Shown: positions 31,126 through 40,426 of the stretch, one piece after another
Numbering within the stretch: position 1 is the first letter of the stretch
How the letters are laid out: each line of letters begins with the position of its first letter
DNA from: Acholoe squamosa
Lineage: Eukaryota > Annelida > Polychaeta > Phyllodocida > Polynoidae
NCBI GenBank assembly: GCA_949317995.1
Contig: OX439040.1
Location: forward strand, 26,824,030-26,888,029
DNA: 64,000 bases
Direction: 5' to 3'
The notes under the pieces: model-generated
Told to the model about the DNA's origin: nothing
The model's database searches: none
Seen by the model: the letters and a program-made list of their open reading frames with translations, nothing else
Program-made: the position numbers and the translations under genes

Positions 31126-33602
31126 TTAATTTAGTACAGGTTGATTGTATGGTAGAAGAGATTTAAGATATTTTCTTGTGTCATTTTTAAATATTTCTAA
31201 GGTTTCAGCGTTCCTTCTACCACATGTTAAAGCATTCCATGTTATGGCACCATGAAACTCCACACTTCTGATATAAGAGAGACAATTTGGAGTAATTGTT
31301 TTACATAAAGGGGCATCATGTTGTCTGGTTTGTAATCTATTTACAATCATATAATCCAAGGATCTCGAGCGACTATACATATAGTTTATAGTATGAGCAA
31401 ATCTTCTGTCTATTAATTTATTACAACCAGTAATATTGTGTATGAAATTTGTATTTTTAATAAGAGGTACTTTCAGGCATATTTTTAAGCATCTATTTTG
31501 AGCATATTGTAGTGGATCCAGATATTTTCCATAAGTTGTTGAAAAGCAGATGTCCGCATAATCCATCTAAGGAAGTATAGTGGTTTTATAAATCTTCACT
31601 GATAACTTAACATCTAAATATCTCCTTAGTAAACACAGTTTATATGTTTTATAAGCAATAGTCTTAATCTGGTTTTTTAGGTGGTATTTGTAAGAGAGAA
31701 GAGGGTCAAGGGTCACACCGAGGTATTTATAACTAGGGACGATTTGCAATATTTGATTATTCAACGTAATGTTAGCTTCTAAGGTTTTTAATTTTTGATT
31801 TGATGATGTAAATAACATAACTTTTGTTTTAGTGATGTTAATAGACAGTTTGTTCTGAATACACCAGGTATAGTAATTTTCTAGGTCACCTTGTAATTCC
31901 ATCTTAGCTTGCTTAATACTGTTGTGTGATGAGTATATTACTGTATCATCAGCGTATAGTCTAATATTACAAGTCTTGGTACACTTAATTACATCATTTA
32001 CATATATTAAAATATTAAAGGACCCAAAATAGATCCTTGGGGTACACCATTAGTTACTTTTTCCAGATCAGAGCTTAAACCATTCGCATATACAAGTTGT
32101 TGCCTGTTGGAAAGATAGTTTTTAAACCAATTGTAGTTGTCAGAGCGAATTCCATAGTGGTGCAATTTAATTAGAAGGACAGAGTGGTCTACTGTATCAA
32201 AAGCCTTCCTGAGATCAATGAAGGCTGAAATAGTAGAATTTCCAACATTCAGTTCCCTTTTAATATCATCAGTAAATTAAGATAAAGTATCTACTGTGCT
32301 GAATCCTGCTCGAAAACCACCCTGTTTTGGGGTCAGAATATTTTCTCTAACCAAAAAACCATAGACTCGGTTATGCACTATTTTTTCTAATAATTTACAT
32401 GGTAACGGTAGAAGGGAAATAGGTCTATAATTATTTACAAGTTTTGTATCACCTGATTTTGGGATCGGGGTTACTCTGGATAATTTCCATGAATCTGGTA
32501 CAGTATTAGTAGTGAAAGATAGGTTAAAAAGTTTTACGAGCATTTCAGGTGAATGTTTAAACACAGTTCTTAAGACCTTAGTTGATATGTTTTCAATTGC
32601 CGATGACTTTATAGTATTTATATCATGAATCAGTTTAGAAACCTCTTGTATGTTAGTGGTAAAAGGCTCAATTGAGTTTAAACAGGTAATGTCATAGGGT
32701 TTCCAGGGAATATATAGGTCTTTTGCAAGTAGAGGACCAATCTGGGTGAAGTAATTGTTTATAAAATTAGGGACTTGGTCAGTAGGAACAGGGGTATTAT
32801 TATTTTCATGATCTACCAGATTAATCTCTTGTTTCGTTTTAGGATGTCCAGGTATAAGATTATTGATGGTTCGCCAGAATTTTCTATGATCATTTTTATA
32901 TTCTTCAATTTGTTCTTTAAAGAAATTTTTCCTGGTTTTATTGATTATTTTGTTTGTCTTATTCCGACAAGTTGAGGCTTGGGTCCACTTGCGTTCATCT
33001 GGGGATTTTCTGGCTGACCATAATAATTTATTTTTGTCCCGTATGCTTACATGTACATGTTGACTCATCCAGGGGTCTCTATGCTTTTTTACAAGAAATT
33101 TGTGAAGAGGACAGATACGATTTAGTATATTTCTTATTGCATTTTCCATTTCATTCCAAGCAACATTTACATTTTCAGTATTATTAAAGGTTGTCCAGTC
33201 ATAGGCATAGAATTCTCTTAGTAATAATTCATCAGGTAATTTTTTATAAGATCTGCCTTCAATGTAGGTAAGTTCTTCTTTTATCTTCCACTTTTTTCTT
33301 ATAAGAAAGATGGGTAGATTGTCTGAAATAAAGTTATTTGCAACTCCAGTATTTATAAAATTTGGACTTATGTTAGTAAAAATAAGATCCAGTGTTGCAT
33401 TTTTTCTTGTGCTATTTTTGATTTCTTGTTTAAGACCAAACCCTTTTAGTCTGTTTAGTAAGTTATTTACCATATCAGAATCCTCACATACATTGAAGTT
33501 CATATCACCCATACAAATAATCTCAAAGTTTTGTCTATTTTCAATTTGTGATATAACATACGCTAGAGCGTCAATGAAGGCACGTTGGTGGCCCATACAC
33601 AT
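31126..33602 (-). pseudogene. ORF2 endonuclease C-terminal part and reverse transcriptase (copy 2)
   Basis: Minus-strand counterpart of 21751-24245. 33602-32277 holds the end of the endonuclease (CMGDMNFNV, LDLIFTN) and the RT start up to GGFRAGFSTVDTLS, then a TAA where copy 1 has a sense codon. Fingers/palm sequence continues to the YADD box (about 31945-31960), where the coding strand is shifted relative to its surroundings. 31902-31567 and 31566-31126 give the thumb and C-terminal region, split by a stop (TAG) just before MDYADICFS. Overall protein similarity to copy 1 is about 85-90 percent by eye. Not functional as it stands. Confidence 0.85.
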
Positions 33603-33993
33603 TAAACAGAATAATTTGTTTCATATGTAATTTTGTAATAATAACATTTGGAATTTCAATATTTTCATCTGATATGTTAAGATGAGAGTACATTTGATAA
33701 TCATGTTTCAACGAATTTTTAATATACAAAGCAACCCCACGTCCAGTTTTGATATTCCCTTTTTCATTTAATACTTGTCTATCTAGTCTATATCTTACAT
33801 AACCGGCCAATTGGCAACTACATTCATCATCCCCGTTTTTAAACCAAGTTTCAGAGAAGGAATATATATCTAAATTTGCAGGATACAATTCTGCACAGAT
33901 CGATGCATAATTTGAATTTATACTTCTAGCATTTAGGTGCAGAAGTCTAAGGCCTCTGGAGCCATATAATTGATCAACTGAGTTGTATTGCAT
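33571..33993 (-). pseudogene. ORF2 endonuclease N-terminal part (copy 2)
   Basis: Starts MQYNSVDQLYGSRGLRLLHL, continues NARSINSNYASI, SFSETWF and RGVALYIKNSL, ending in a frameshift around 33590 within the VY(R/G)PP box. It shows the uninterrupted sequence that is split by the 0.9 kb insertion in copy 1. The start ATG at 33991-33993 corresponds to the 20520 start of copy 1. Confidence 0.85.
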
Positions 33994-34299
33994 AGTAGGT
34001 GTTCATATAGTAGATAACTACATGTACATCATAAATAGTAGAATGTGTACTGATTTTTTGACATATCTTTCCTCTCCAAGTCTTCACATAGAATATATTC
34101 ATGATTACCATCCATGGGGCATAGGCCTTAATGCCACCCCAGTACATGGTTTAATTGAGTGTTAAGGTTGTAGAACACACGGATGGGGAAACTGTCAGGA
34201 TACATTGACTAACCGTCTATTTTACATCTAGATAATTTATATATTATAAGTTAAAGTAGTGGTTCATATAAAGTAATTCAACATTTATATATATATTGA

Positions 34300-34925
34300 G
34301 TGTTTATGTAGTTGATCATGTCTTGGCATTGTCTTTTGCTTTTTGTAGCCTGGTTTCTTCAGCAGTAGGGAGTGGTTTTTCTCCAGTGATGGTGTATCTA
34401 TATTTCATCAGTAGCTCGCCCAACTTGTTACCGTATTCACTGGATGCTATGTTCTCGATAGTTTGTTTGTTTGTTTAGTTTTACGTCCGGGGGCCATCGA
34501 GGAACTCAGACATTCAATTCTCGATAGTTATCTCCTCTTTTTGTCCCAAGTGTAGACCTGTACCATAGATTTTGTGCGGAGTGGCTTCATATAGGTACTT
34601 TCATCTGATTTTGAATAGAGTATCCCTAAGGTTTGGGTGCTCAAATTTAATTGAGATAAGTTTCTCCATGACTTCCTGGTCCATATCATACCATTCGTTG
34701 GATTTTATACATCCTTTGGCAACATACATGGCATCTATGGGAGTTGAGGCAGCAAGTACTCATCGGAGGACATTCATTTGTTTAGATATCAAACACATCT
34801 TAGCAGCATAGGCTCTCTCTATAGAGTCATATTCATGACCTTCAAACTTGATCATACATTGGTATAGGTTTGAGAAATGTGCAAATTCCCCTTGGAATGC
34901 TAGGCCATCCAGTGTTTCAACTGTC
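34300..34925 (-). pseudogene. NADAR domain of ORF1 (copy 2), frame-broken
   Basis: Minus-strand sequence aligned with 19678-20170 of copy 1. It keeps DGLAFQGEFAHFSNLY, the SIERAYAAKM helix and EATPHKIYGTGLHLG. A deletion near 34930 puts it out of frame with the upstream ORF1 part, and stops occur near 34760 and 34600. A 56-bp SINE-like insertion lies at 34462-34517. Finding the domain in both copies shows that it is a regular part of ORF1 in this family. Confidence 0.8.
34462..34517 (-). mobile_element. 56-bp SINE-like micro-insertion, copy 1
   Basis: TTCTCGATAG lies on both sides (34452-34461 and 34518-34527). The insert reads on the minus strand TTGAATGTCTGAGTTCCTCG...GTAAAACTAAACAAACAAAC, with an (AAAC)n tail. 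Nearly identical to 46552-46610. It looks like the 3' end of a SINE or LINE inserted with extreme 5' truncation. Confidence 0.8.
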
Positions 34926-35710
34926 TTAGCATTTTGAGTTCAAAAGGTAGTTTGTCAATGTCTTTGTATTGGTAGAGGTGACCTGCTACTGTGATAGTGG
35001 ATCCTCGTACATAGCAGTCAATGCCTTTGGATTTTGGCAATGCTTGGATTGAATGTAGGTTTCCTTGCATTTTCTTTTCCTCGGGGGAGATGTCATCAGA
35101 TAAGTGTACACCTTTCCATGTCATATTGTTCTTCAGATTTTTAATACTCCCAAAAATTTGTGTTTTGTAGTGCATTGCTGAAAAGACAACTACTATAGGT
35201 CTGCGTCTGGGTTTAAAGTTTGGATTTTTTTTCTGATGAGCTGTAAGTACTTGTTTCTTCCCTTTCCTATATATGGCATCTGCTAGTGAGTTATAGAAGC
35301 TTAGACCAACATCATTGATTAATTGGTCAAGTGTGTCTCTTAGTGACCCAGGTGTATCTTCATTGACTCCATCAATCAGTAGGATTTTCTTTTTTTTTGT
35401 CATAGTCTATTTTTGCAAATTGCTCAGCGAACTTTTCGGAACTTTCTTGAATTTTTCCTATCTCCTCCTCTGATTTAACAATTTTGTCGCTATATGTAGA
35501 GAGTGAATTTGCCACTGAAGTGCATTTTTCCTCAAGTTCTTGAATTGTTTGGGTTGGTTTATCGGGGAAACCATTTGGGCCAAAGAGCCTAGCCTCCATA
35601 CCTTGGAGTATGTGAACTGTACCTCTATTTATTCTTTCTTGTGATGTGACACGGTCTTCTAATTCATTGATTTTGTCAACCAGTACCTTTGTAGAGGCTC
35701 TATAGTCCAA
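34900..35710 (-). pseudogene. ORF1 coiled-coil and RRM-like regions (copy 2), frameshifted at a poly-A run
   Basis: 35710-35372 encodes a coiled-coil start (LVDKINELEDRVTSQERI; ELEEKCTSVANSLSTYSDKI). 35403-34900 encodes the RNA-binding part (ILLIDGVNEDTPGSLRDTLD, RRRPIVVVFSAMHYKTQIFG). The two frames meet at a run of nine A (about 35391-35399 on the minus strand), where one base restores the frame. An ORF1 with coiled coil, RRM and C-terminal region is the known plan of L1- and CR1-type ORF1 proteins; here a NADAR domain follows. The slip could be a simple indel or, less likely, programmed frameshifting. Confidence 0.8.
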
Positions 35711-36642
35711 TTTAGGAAGAAATTTTGCTTAATCGTCATGATATTCATCATTTTCTACATGTAGATTTGGATTTTTGGGCTTTCCGGAAGTGCCCTGCGC
35801 CATGTTGGAAATTAGCTGCAGATGCGGGGATAGTTTCGTACTTCTCGTACGTCCAGACATTAAATAGAATTTTTCCAGTGAGAGTTATTATGTATGGTAG
35901 AATTGTTCATTCTGGGATGCGTTTGCATGTATGGTATATGTTGAGGAGCAGTATAGAGTTTTAGATGGGATGTTTGTCTATATTTGGTGGTAGGCGGTAA
36001 GGAAATGTCAACATACCATGGGTGGCGCCATCTTGGATTTGCCAATGCGAAGCCACTATTTTGCTGAAGTTTTTTTATGGATTCCTCCGTTGAGATGGTA
36101 TTTATGCACATATATGGTGCACATGATGTTTATGTACATGTCTTGAGAAAATATGTAGTCTGCATTGTCTATCACTATAAGTTCGACGGTTAATCCCCGG
36201 AGCCTGCCATCGTATGTGTTTAACCCAGTGCCATAGTTTCGCGGGTAAGTTAAGTTAAATTATACAACAGTAGCTCAAAAGAACAACTATCATATTAAAC
36301 ATATTAGAAGTACCTGGTTTTAAACAAGCATTATGAGATTTCAATACCTATATACACTTTTACCCGAAAAAGAAAAATTTTAGAACTTGCTTATGAGTTA
36401 CCTTTTTAGATTATTTTTTAGTCAGTTTGTCGAACTGATTTTAGTTTTATACAATGATATCAAAAGAATAAAGTTTCTATTTACACACTAATCTGACTGT
36501 TTTATATTTGAACATGGACAGTGAACATCGGAGTGACTTAGAGATATATTAATATAGTACCATTTTGAGATACCAACTTTTTGAGTTGGTTTACAGATCA
36601 AAGGTACATAATACAGTAGTTCAATGTTATACACATACGGGG
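35711..36642. other. 5' UTR of non-LTR copy 2, then Gypsy remnant
   Basis: Up to about 36150 the sequence belongs to the 5' region of the non-LTR element by position. 36150-36642 is AT-rich, probably Gypsy internal DNA left of the DNA transposon. No coding motif seen, and the exact boundary is not visible. Confidence 0.4.
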
Positions 36643-37028
36643 GGATTCACTGAGCGATGTATGGGCCTATTTTGGGTATTATTTAGCTTTGGGGAGCTAC
36701 AGTATAAAATGTAGATTACCATTCTTCCTTATTTTAATGACATTTGATAGAAAACATCTTGAGCTTCAAGCAGAGGGCAGATTTATGTATATCGGCCTAT
36801 AATTTGATGAGTTACAGAGTCTTGAAGTTGGATGACACACCAAAAATGCCTTTTTTTTGCCAATTTTTCATCCTTCCCACCAATATTTTATCAAGGTAGA
36901 CAGTGTTACAGTGCCATAAACCTCTTTAAACATAGGTGGGGGGTCGTAGCCATCTATCAAAAATGCTTTGGTCATGTCACAGCCTCAACCCTCTGTCCCG
37001 CATGTCTTATAATATGGAACTATGAGCG

Positions 37029-38301
37029 ACCTCACGTACGTAACTTTTTTTTTATGCCCCTAACTACCATAATAAAAATGTATCCTCCCTTTCTCTATTA
37101 ATTGTGTTCAACAGGGTCCCTAGGGGGGTTCTGATGTTAAATAAATAAAACTGCTGGTCTGTCGCAGATACGAGCTAGATCTCATAAACCAAAATTCAAC
37201 TCCCGACAATGTTACGTACGTGAGGTATACTTTTACAAGTCTACTTGCTACATAAATTTATAATTCTTCATTTCTAGTCTATTTTGGATTAATTTAAATA
37301 TAAATGGAATAATTGAAGCAAAAATCAAAGCCACAGACCGTGTAGTATGGCCACAGTGGGTGTCTTTGTCTTGCTCGCGGCAAACCTCACCTACGTAACG
37401 AAAATTTATGGCGCCAAACGAAGACGCTTCCTGTTAACCGGGCGGAAGTGACCCACATCCGGGAACTTTTGCAACATGCTCAGAGGATCTCGAACTTGCA
37501 AATAGTGAAGTTTACTTGTCCTTGTTTCTTCCTAAAACCACAAAAAAGGTAGGTAATTCCCATGAAAGTGTGATGGAATATCGATTGTTACGTATGTGAG
37601 TGTCCGTAGATGGCTTTGATTGTGCAAATAATACGCAGAAATGATGTATGTGGACGTAGAATCAACCACAGTCAAATTCTCTTGCCATCTCGGTCGGTTG
37701 ACGCCATTTTTTTGGGCCCCGGACCTCCCTGAACTTCGATTATTTGTTTTTATCACGTACGTAACGTTTTCGCCAGGTTGTGGAAATGGCTCTGCTGAGC
37801 AACTCACGCTGTATATTTAGCCCCAAATCATTGTTATATGTTGAAATTAGGGTTTACCATTGCTACTAGGGTGCATTAGACCATCTTTGGATATTTTGGG
37901 ATGACCCCCCAGCTTGTTTGGAGGGGCAGGGCTGATTTTTTTGTTGAATTTTTTACTTGCTGACCCCCAAAATGGCAGTATTTTGCATAATTACCTGTTT
38001 TTACCATGGTGTATGTGCCCCAAGATCTACAATCAATCATTCTAGTTCATATAACCTGACATTTGGTATGTATTTTGCCAGCAATGACTATTTTTCATCA
38101 TTCCTCAAATTTCGTTACGTACGTGAGTCGTTATCTAGATATGTTGCCCTATAGACCTCCATGTCACTTTTTTCCATTAAATTGCTTCACAATGTACACC
38201 CTAGTGGCCATACCTAATATGCTGGACAGAATTAAAGCACTTACCACCTTATTTTATGCAAGTTCTACACAAATTTGAAAACGTTACGTACGTGAGGTTT
38301 T
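37029..38301. repeat. left cluster of seven ACGTACGT-centred motifs
   Basis: Seven copies in alternating orientation at about 37029 (-), 37211 (+), 37383 (-, CCTACGTAA variant), 37587 (+, CGTATG variant), 37753 (-), 38113 (+) and 38278 (+). Fuller copies read CGAAAAC-CTC-ACGTACGT-AA-CGTTTTCG in the minus sense, an imperfect palindrome. They precede the first coding exon and may be transposase- or repressor-binding sites (inference). Confidence 0.85.
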
Positions 38302-38613
38302 GTTCGTTTTGATTGCTATATGTACCTCAGACACACCCAGACTATTTTAAATTCACCATTAGATGCGCCTATGGGCCCCTCATCCTAAATGATGTTGGTT
38401 GTAGCAATTCTGAAAAAAAAAAATCCCAACATTTTTCATGGTGGCCAATTTTTAGGGTTCTGCTGAACTACTGGACAGTAATGACCTGTCTATTGTTCTA
38501 TCCATACATAATTTTTTACTCCTACTTTGTCATCATCATCCATACATATTCTGTTAATATAGAAGTATTTTTCATTGAGCTTACACACCTTGGTTGTTCA
38601 ATAATTTGTCCTT

Positions 38614-38886
38614 ATGTTTGGCAGTATGTCTGCGACAGGCGGTGACAAGCCACCCAATGATGGAGTTGATGACCAGAAGAAAAAGGTCCCCATGACCCCG
38701 GCCGAGCGGGCAGCGAAGCATCGTGCCAAAGTGAGAGCCCAGAAAGGGGAGGTGCAGGATAAGGCTGATGAAGCGAAAAGGCAGAAGGACCTGCGTGAAA
38801 GACTGAAGAAGGAGGGTGATCCCAACGCCGCCAAGAAGAGGGCACAGGCCGCCCTACGTCAAAAGACCAAGTACTGGCGTGAAAGG
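38614..38886 (+). CDS. transposon-encoded protein, exon 1 (basic N-terminus)
   Basis: Codons from ATG 38614 (or 38626) to a GTAACT donor at 38887, phase 0. Encodes MTPAERAAKHRAKVRAQKGE and a Lys/Arg/Glu-rich helical segment ending KTKYWRER. Such a basic segment opens many relatives of the exon-4 protein that I recall from invertebrate genomes (uncharacterised proteins). It is probably DNA-binding or nuclear-localising. A TTTGGCAG just before 38625 could also be an acceptor from an untranslated exon. Confidence 0.7.
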
Positions 38887-39092
38887 GTAACTATTTGTTT
38901 ATATTTCCCTAATCTGCAACATTTGTATCTGTTGTTATCTGATATAGTAATGTATTTATGTAATGTGAGATTAAGAAGGTAATAAGTATATAAATTCCTT
39001 GATTGAATATTTTTAAAGTTCAATAGCAATGCAGGTATGTCATTTGCTATCATTGCATTCATTTTGTATTCAATGCTACTTTTCCATTTCAG

Positions 39093-39404
39093 GGGGTGGT
39101 TACCCTTCCTGGCACTGAGGGCACCTATGCAGGACCAGTGACACCTGCCACTGACCCTGGAGAGGGCTCCTCCACAGGACCAGCAGCAGAGGCACCTACT
39201 CCTCAGGCCACAGGGGTTAGTAAGACACCTGCAGGTAACGTGGGTAAAGGGAAGGGCCGTGGGAAGACGAGCGCCACGCCTGCGGGCCGACCCAGCCAAG
39301 GCCGGGGCTCCCGCATGCCTGTGGCGCTCTTCACCCACGGTTCTACCCGGCGCCCACGGTTCCAGCAGGTGTCGAGCACCCACAAGGAAAAGGACACTAC
39401 TGGT
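39093..39404 (+). CDS. transposon-encoded protein, exon 2 (Pro/Gly/Thr-rich linker)
   Basis: Acceptor TTTCCATTTCAG before 39093, donor GTAAGT at 39405. 104 codons, phase 0 at both ends. Low-complexity GTGPAAEAPTPQATG-type linker, then a basic GKGRGKT/RPSQGRGSR patch. Markedly GC-richer than the introns. Confidence 0.7.
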
Positions 39405-39644
39405 GTAAGTGAGAATTAAGACAGCCTTCAATGATTGATATGCAATAAGGATGCTTTGTCATTTTAAAGGATTCATGTTCATTCAACTTCATGATGAAAC
39501 AAAATATTCCATAATCTATACATTTTTAAATGTTGTGATTTAAATAGCACAATTGATCTAAATGAATTCATGAAACTAGATATTCCATAACCTGTGTAGT
39601 TTAGGTGTATTTAAGCTATCCTAATGTATTTTTTTACATTTCAG

Positions 39645-39889
39645 GATACTCTGCAGAACCCACTACTCCTGTCATCAGAGGATGAGGAGGCACCCACGGT
39701 CCCCGCCGCAGCCAAGGCAGCAGACGCAGGTGTGGAGGATGAGGGCGCATGCGCCCGTACACGACCGGTCCGGCAGGCTGCAATCCCAGCCCCCCGGGAA
39801 CGGAGAAGCAGCGGCAGATCGACCGGCCATCGGCCGCACGATGCCTCTCCTCCACCGCCTCACAACCTGCCCCTGATGGAGGAGATAGT
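39645..39889 (+). CDS. transposon-encoded protein, exon 3
   Basis: Acceptor TTTTTACATTTCAG, donor GTAAGT at 39890, ending phase 2. Encodes an acidic LLSSEDEEAPTVPAAA stretch and a basic Pro/Arg-rich tail ending PLMEEIV. It can splice in frame to 40427 (long form) or to 40059 (short form). Confidence 0.7.
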
Positions 39890-40058
39890 GTAAGTATTAT
39901 AAAATTGCCCTTGCTACATTGATGCATCATGCTGGTCTTATGGGATTGATGCACCAATGAAGTGCTGGCATTATAATATATTTTAAATCAAAATTGTGCA
40001 TTTCTGACTTATCAACCTTAAAGTAATTTATGTTTTTAAATGTTGCAATTATTTACAG

Positions 40059-40092
40059 GAAGACCATCCGTAAAAATGCCAGTGATAAGTGA
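40059..40092 (+). CDS. possible alternative terminal exon (short isoform)
   Basis: A good acceptor (TTGCAATTATTTACAG) ends at 40058. Joined to exon 3 it adds KTIRKNASDK and a TGA at 40090-40092. This would give a protein of about 290 residues with the basic N-terminus but without the catalytic-like core. It could equally be an unused cryptic site. Confidence 0.35.
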
Positions 40093-40191
40093 AATGTAAC
40101 TATCCATAGTTCTAGTAAATAGTTGGAAAGCATGTTTAATAGTTGCATGTTTAATTACCTACCTGTTAAATGAGTTCAATTGTTTCAAAAT

Positions 40192-40287
40192 GTTACGTAT
40201 GTGAGGTTTCGTTACGTATGTGAGGTTTCGTTACGTATGTGAGGTTTCGTTATGTATGTGAGGTTTCGTTACGTATGTGAGGTTTTC
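40192..40287 (+). repeat. five tandem 19-bp copies of the motif in the last intron
   Basis: GTTACGTATGTGAGGTTTC repeated five times, one with TTATGTATG. It lies between the alternative acceptor (40058) and the exon-4 acceptor (40426), about 140 bp upstream of the latter. Confidence 0.95.
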
Positions 40288-40426
40288 AACTGTAGAGTAT
40301 ATTTCTTTGATTAGAAAGATATTGACAGTGTAACAGTGCATGAAATAATCAGACTGCTTGAATTGACTTCATCCTTTCAATATGCCATGATTTATCACTA
40401 ACATACATGTACTCTATACCTTCCAG

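Larger units (their letters stand above)
30415..36150 (-). mobile_element. CR1/Jockey-group non-LTR retrotransposon, copy 2 (near full length)
   Basis: Same family as 19310-24710, opposite orientation. The poly-A tail is the T run at 30415-30421 and the AATAAA signal is the TTTATT at about 30435. It runs through a long 3' UTR (30422-31125, interrupted by a TA repeat), ORF2 (31126-33993), ORF1 (about 34300-35710) and a 5' UTR to about 36150 whose end is not fixed. Stops and frameshifts are present. It lies inside the Gypsy element, so it inserted later. Confidence 0.85.

Noticed and set aside
38598..39957. Minus-strand open frames of 78-190 codons opposite the transposon gene exons
   Set aside because: Shadows of GC-rich plus-strand exons, which have matching splice phases; no motifs.
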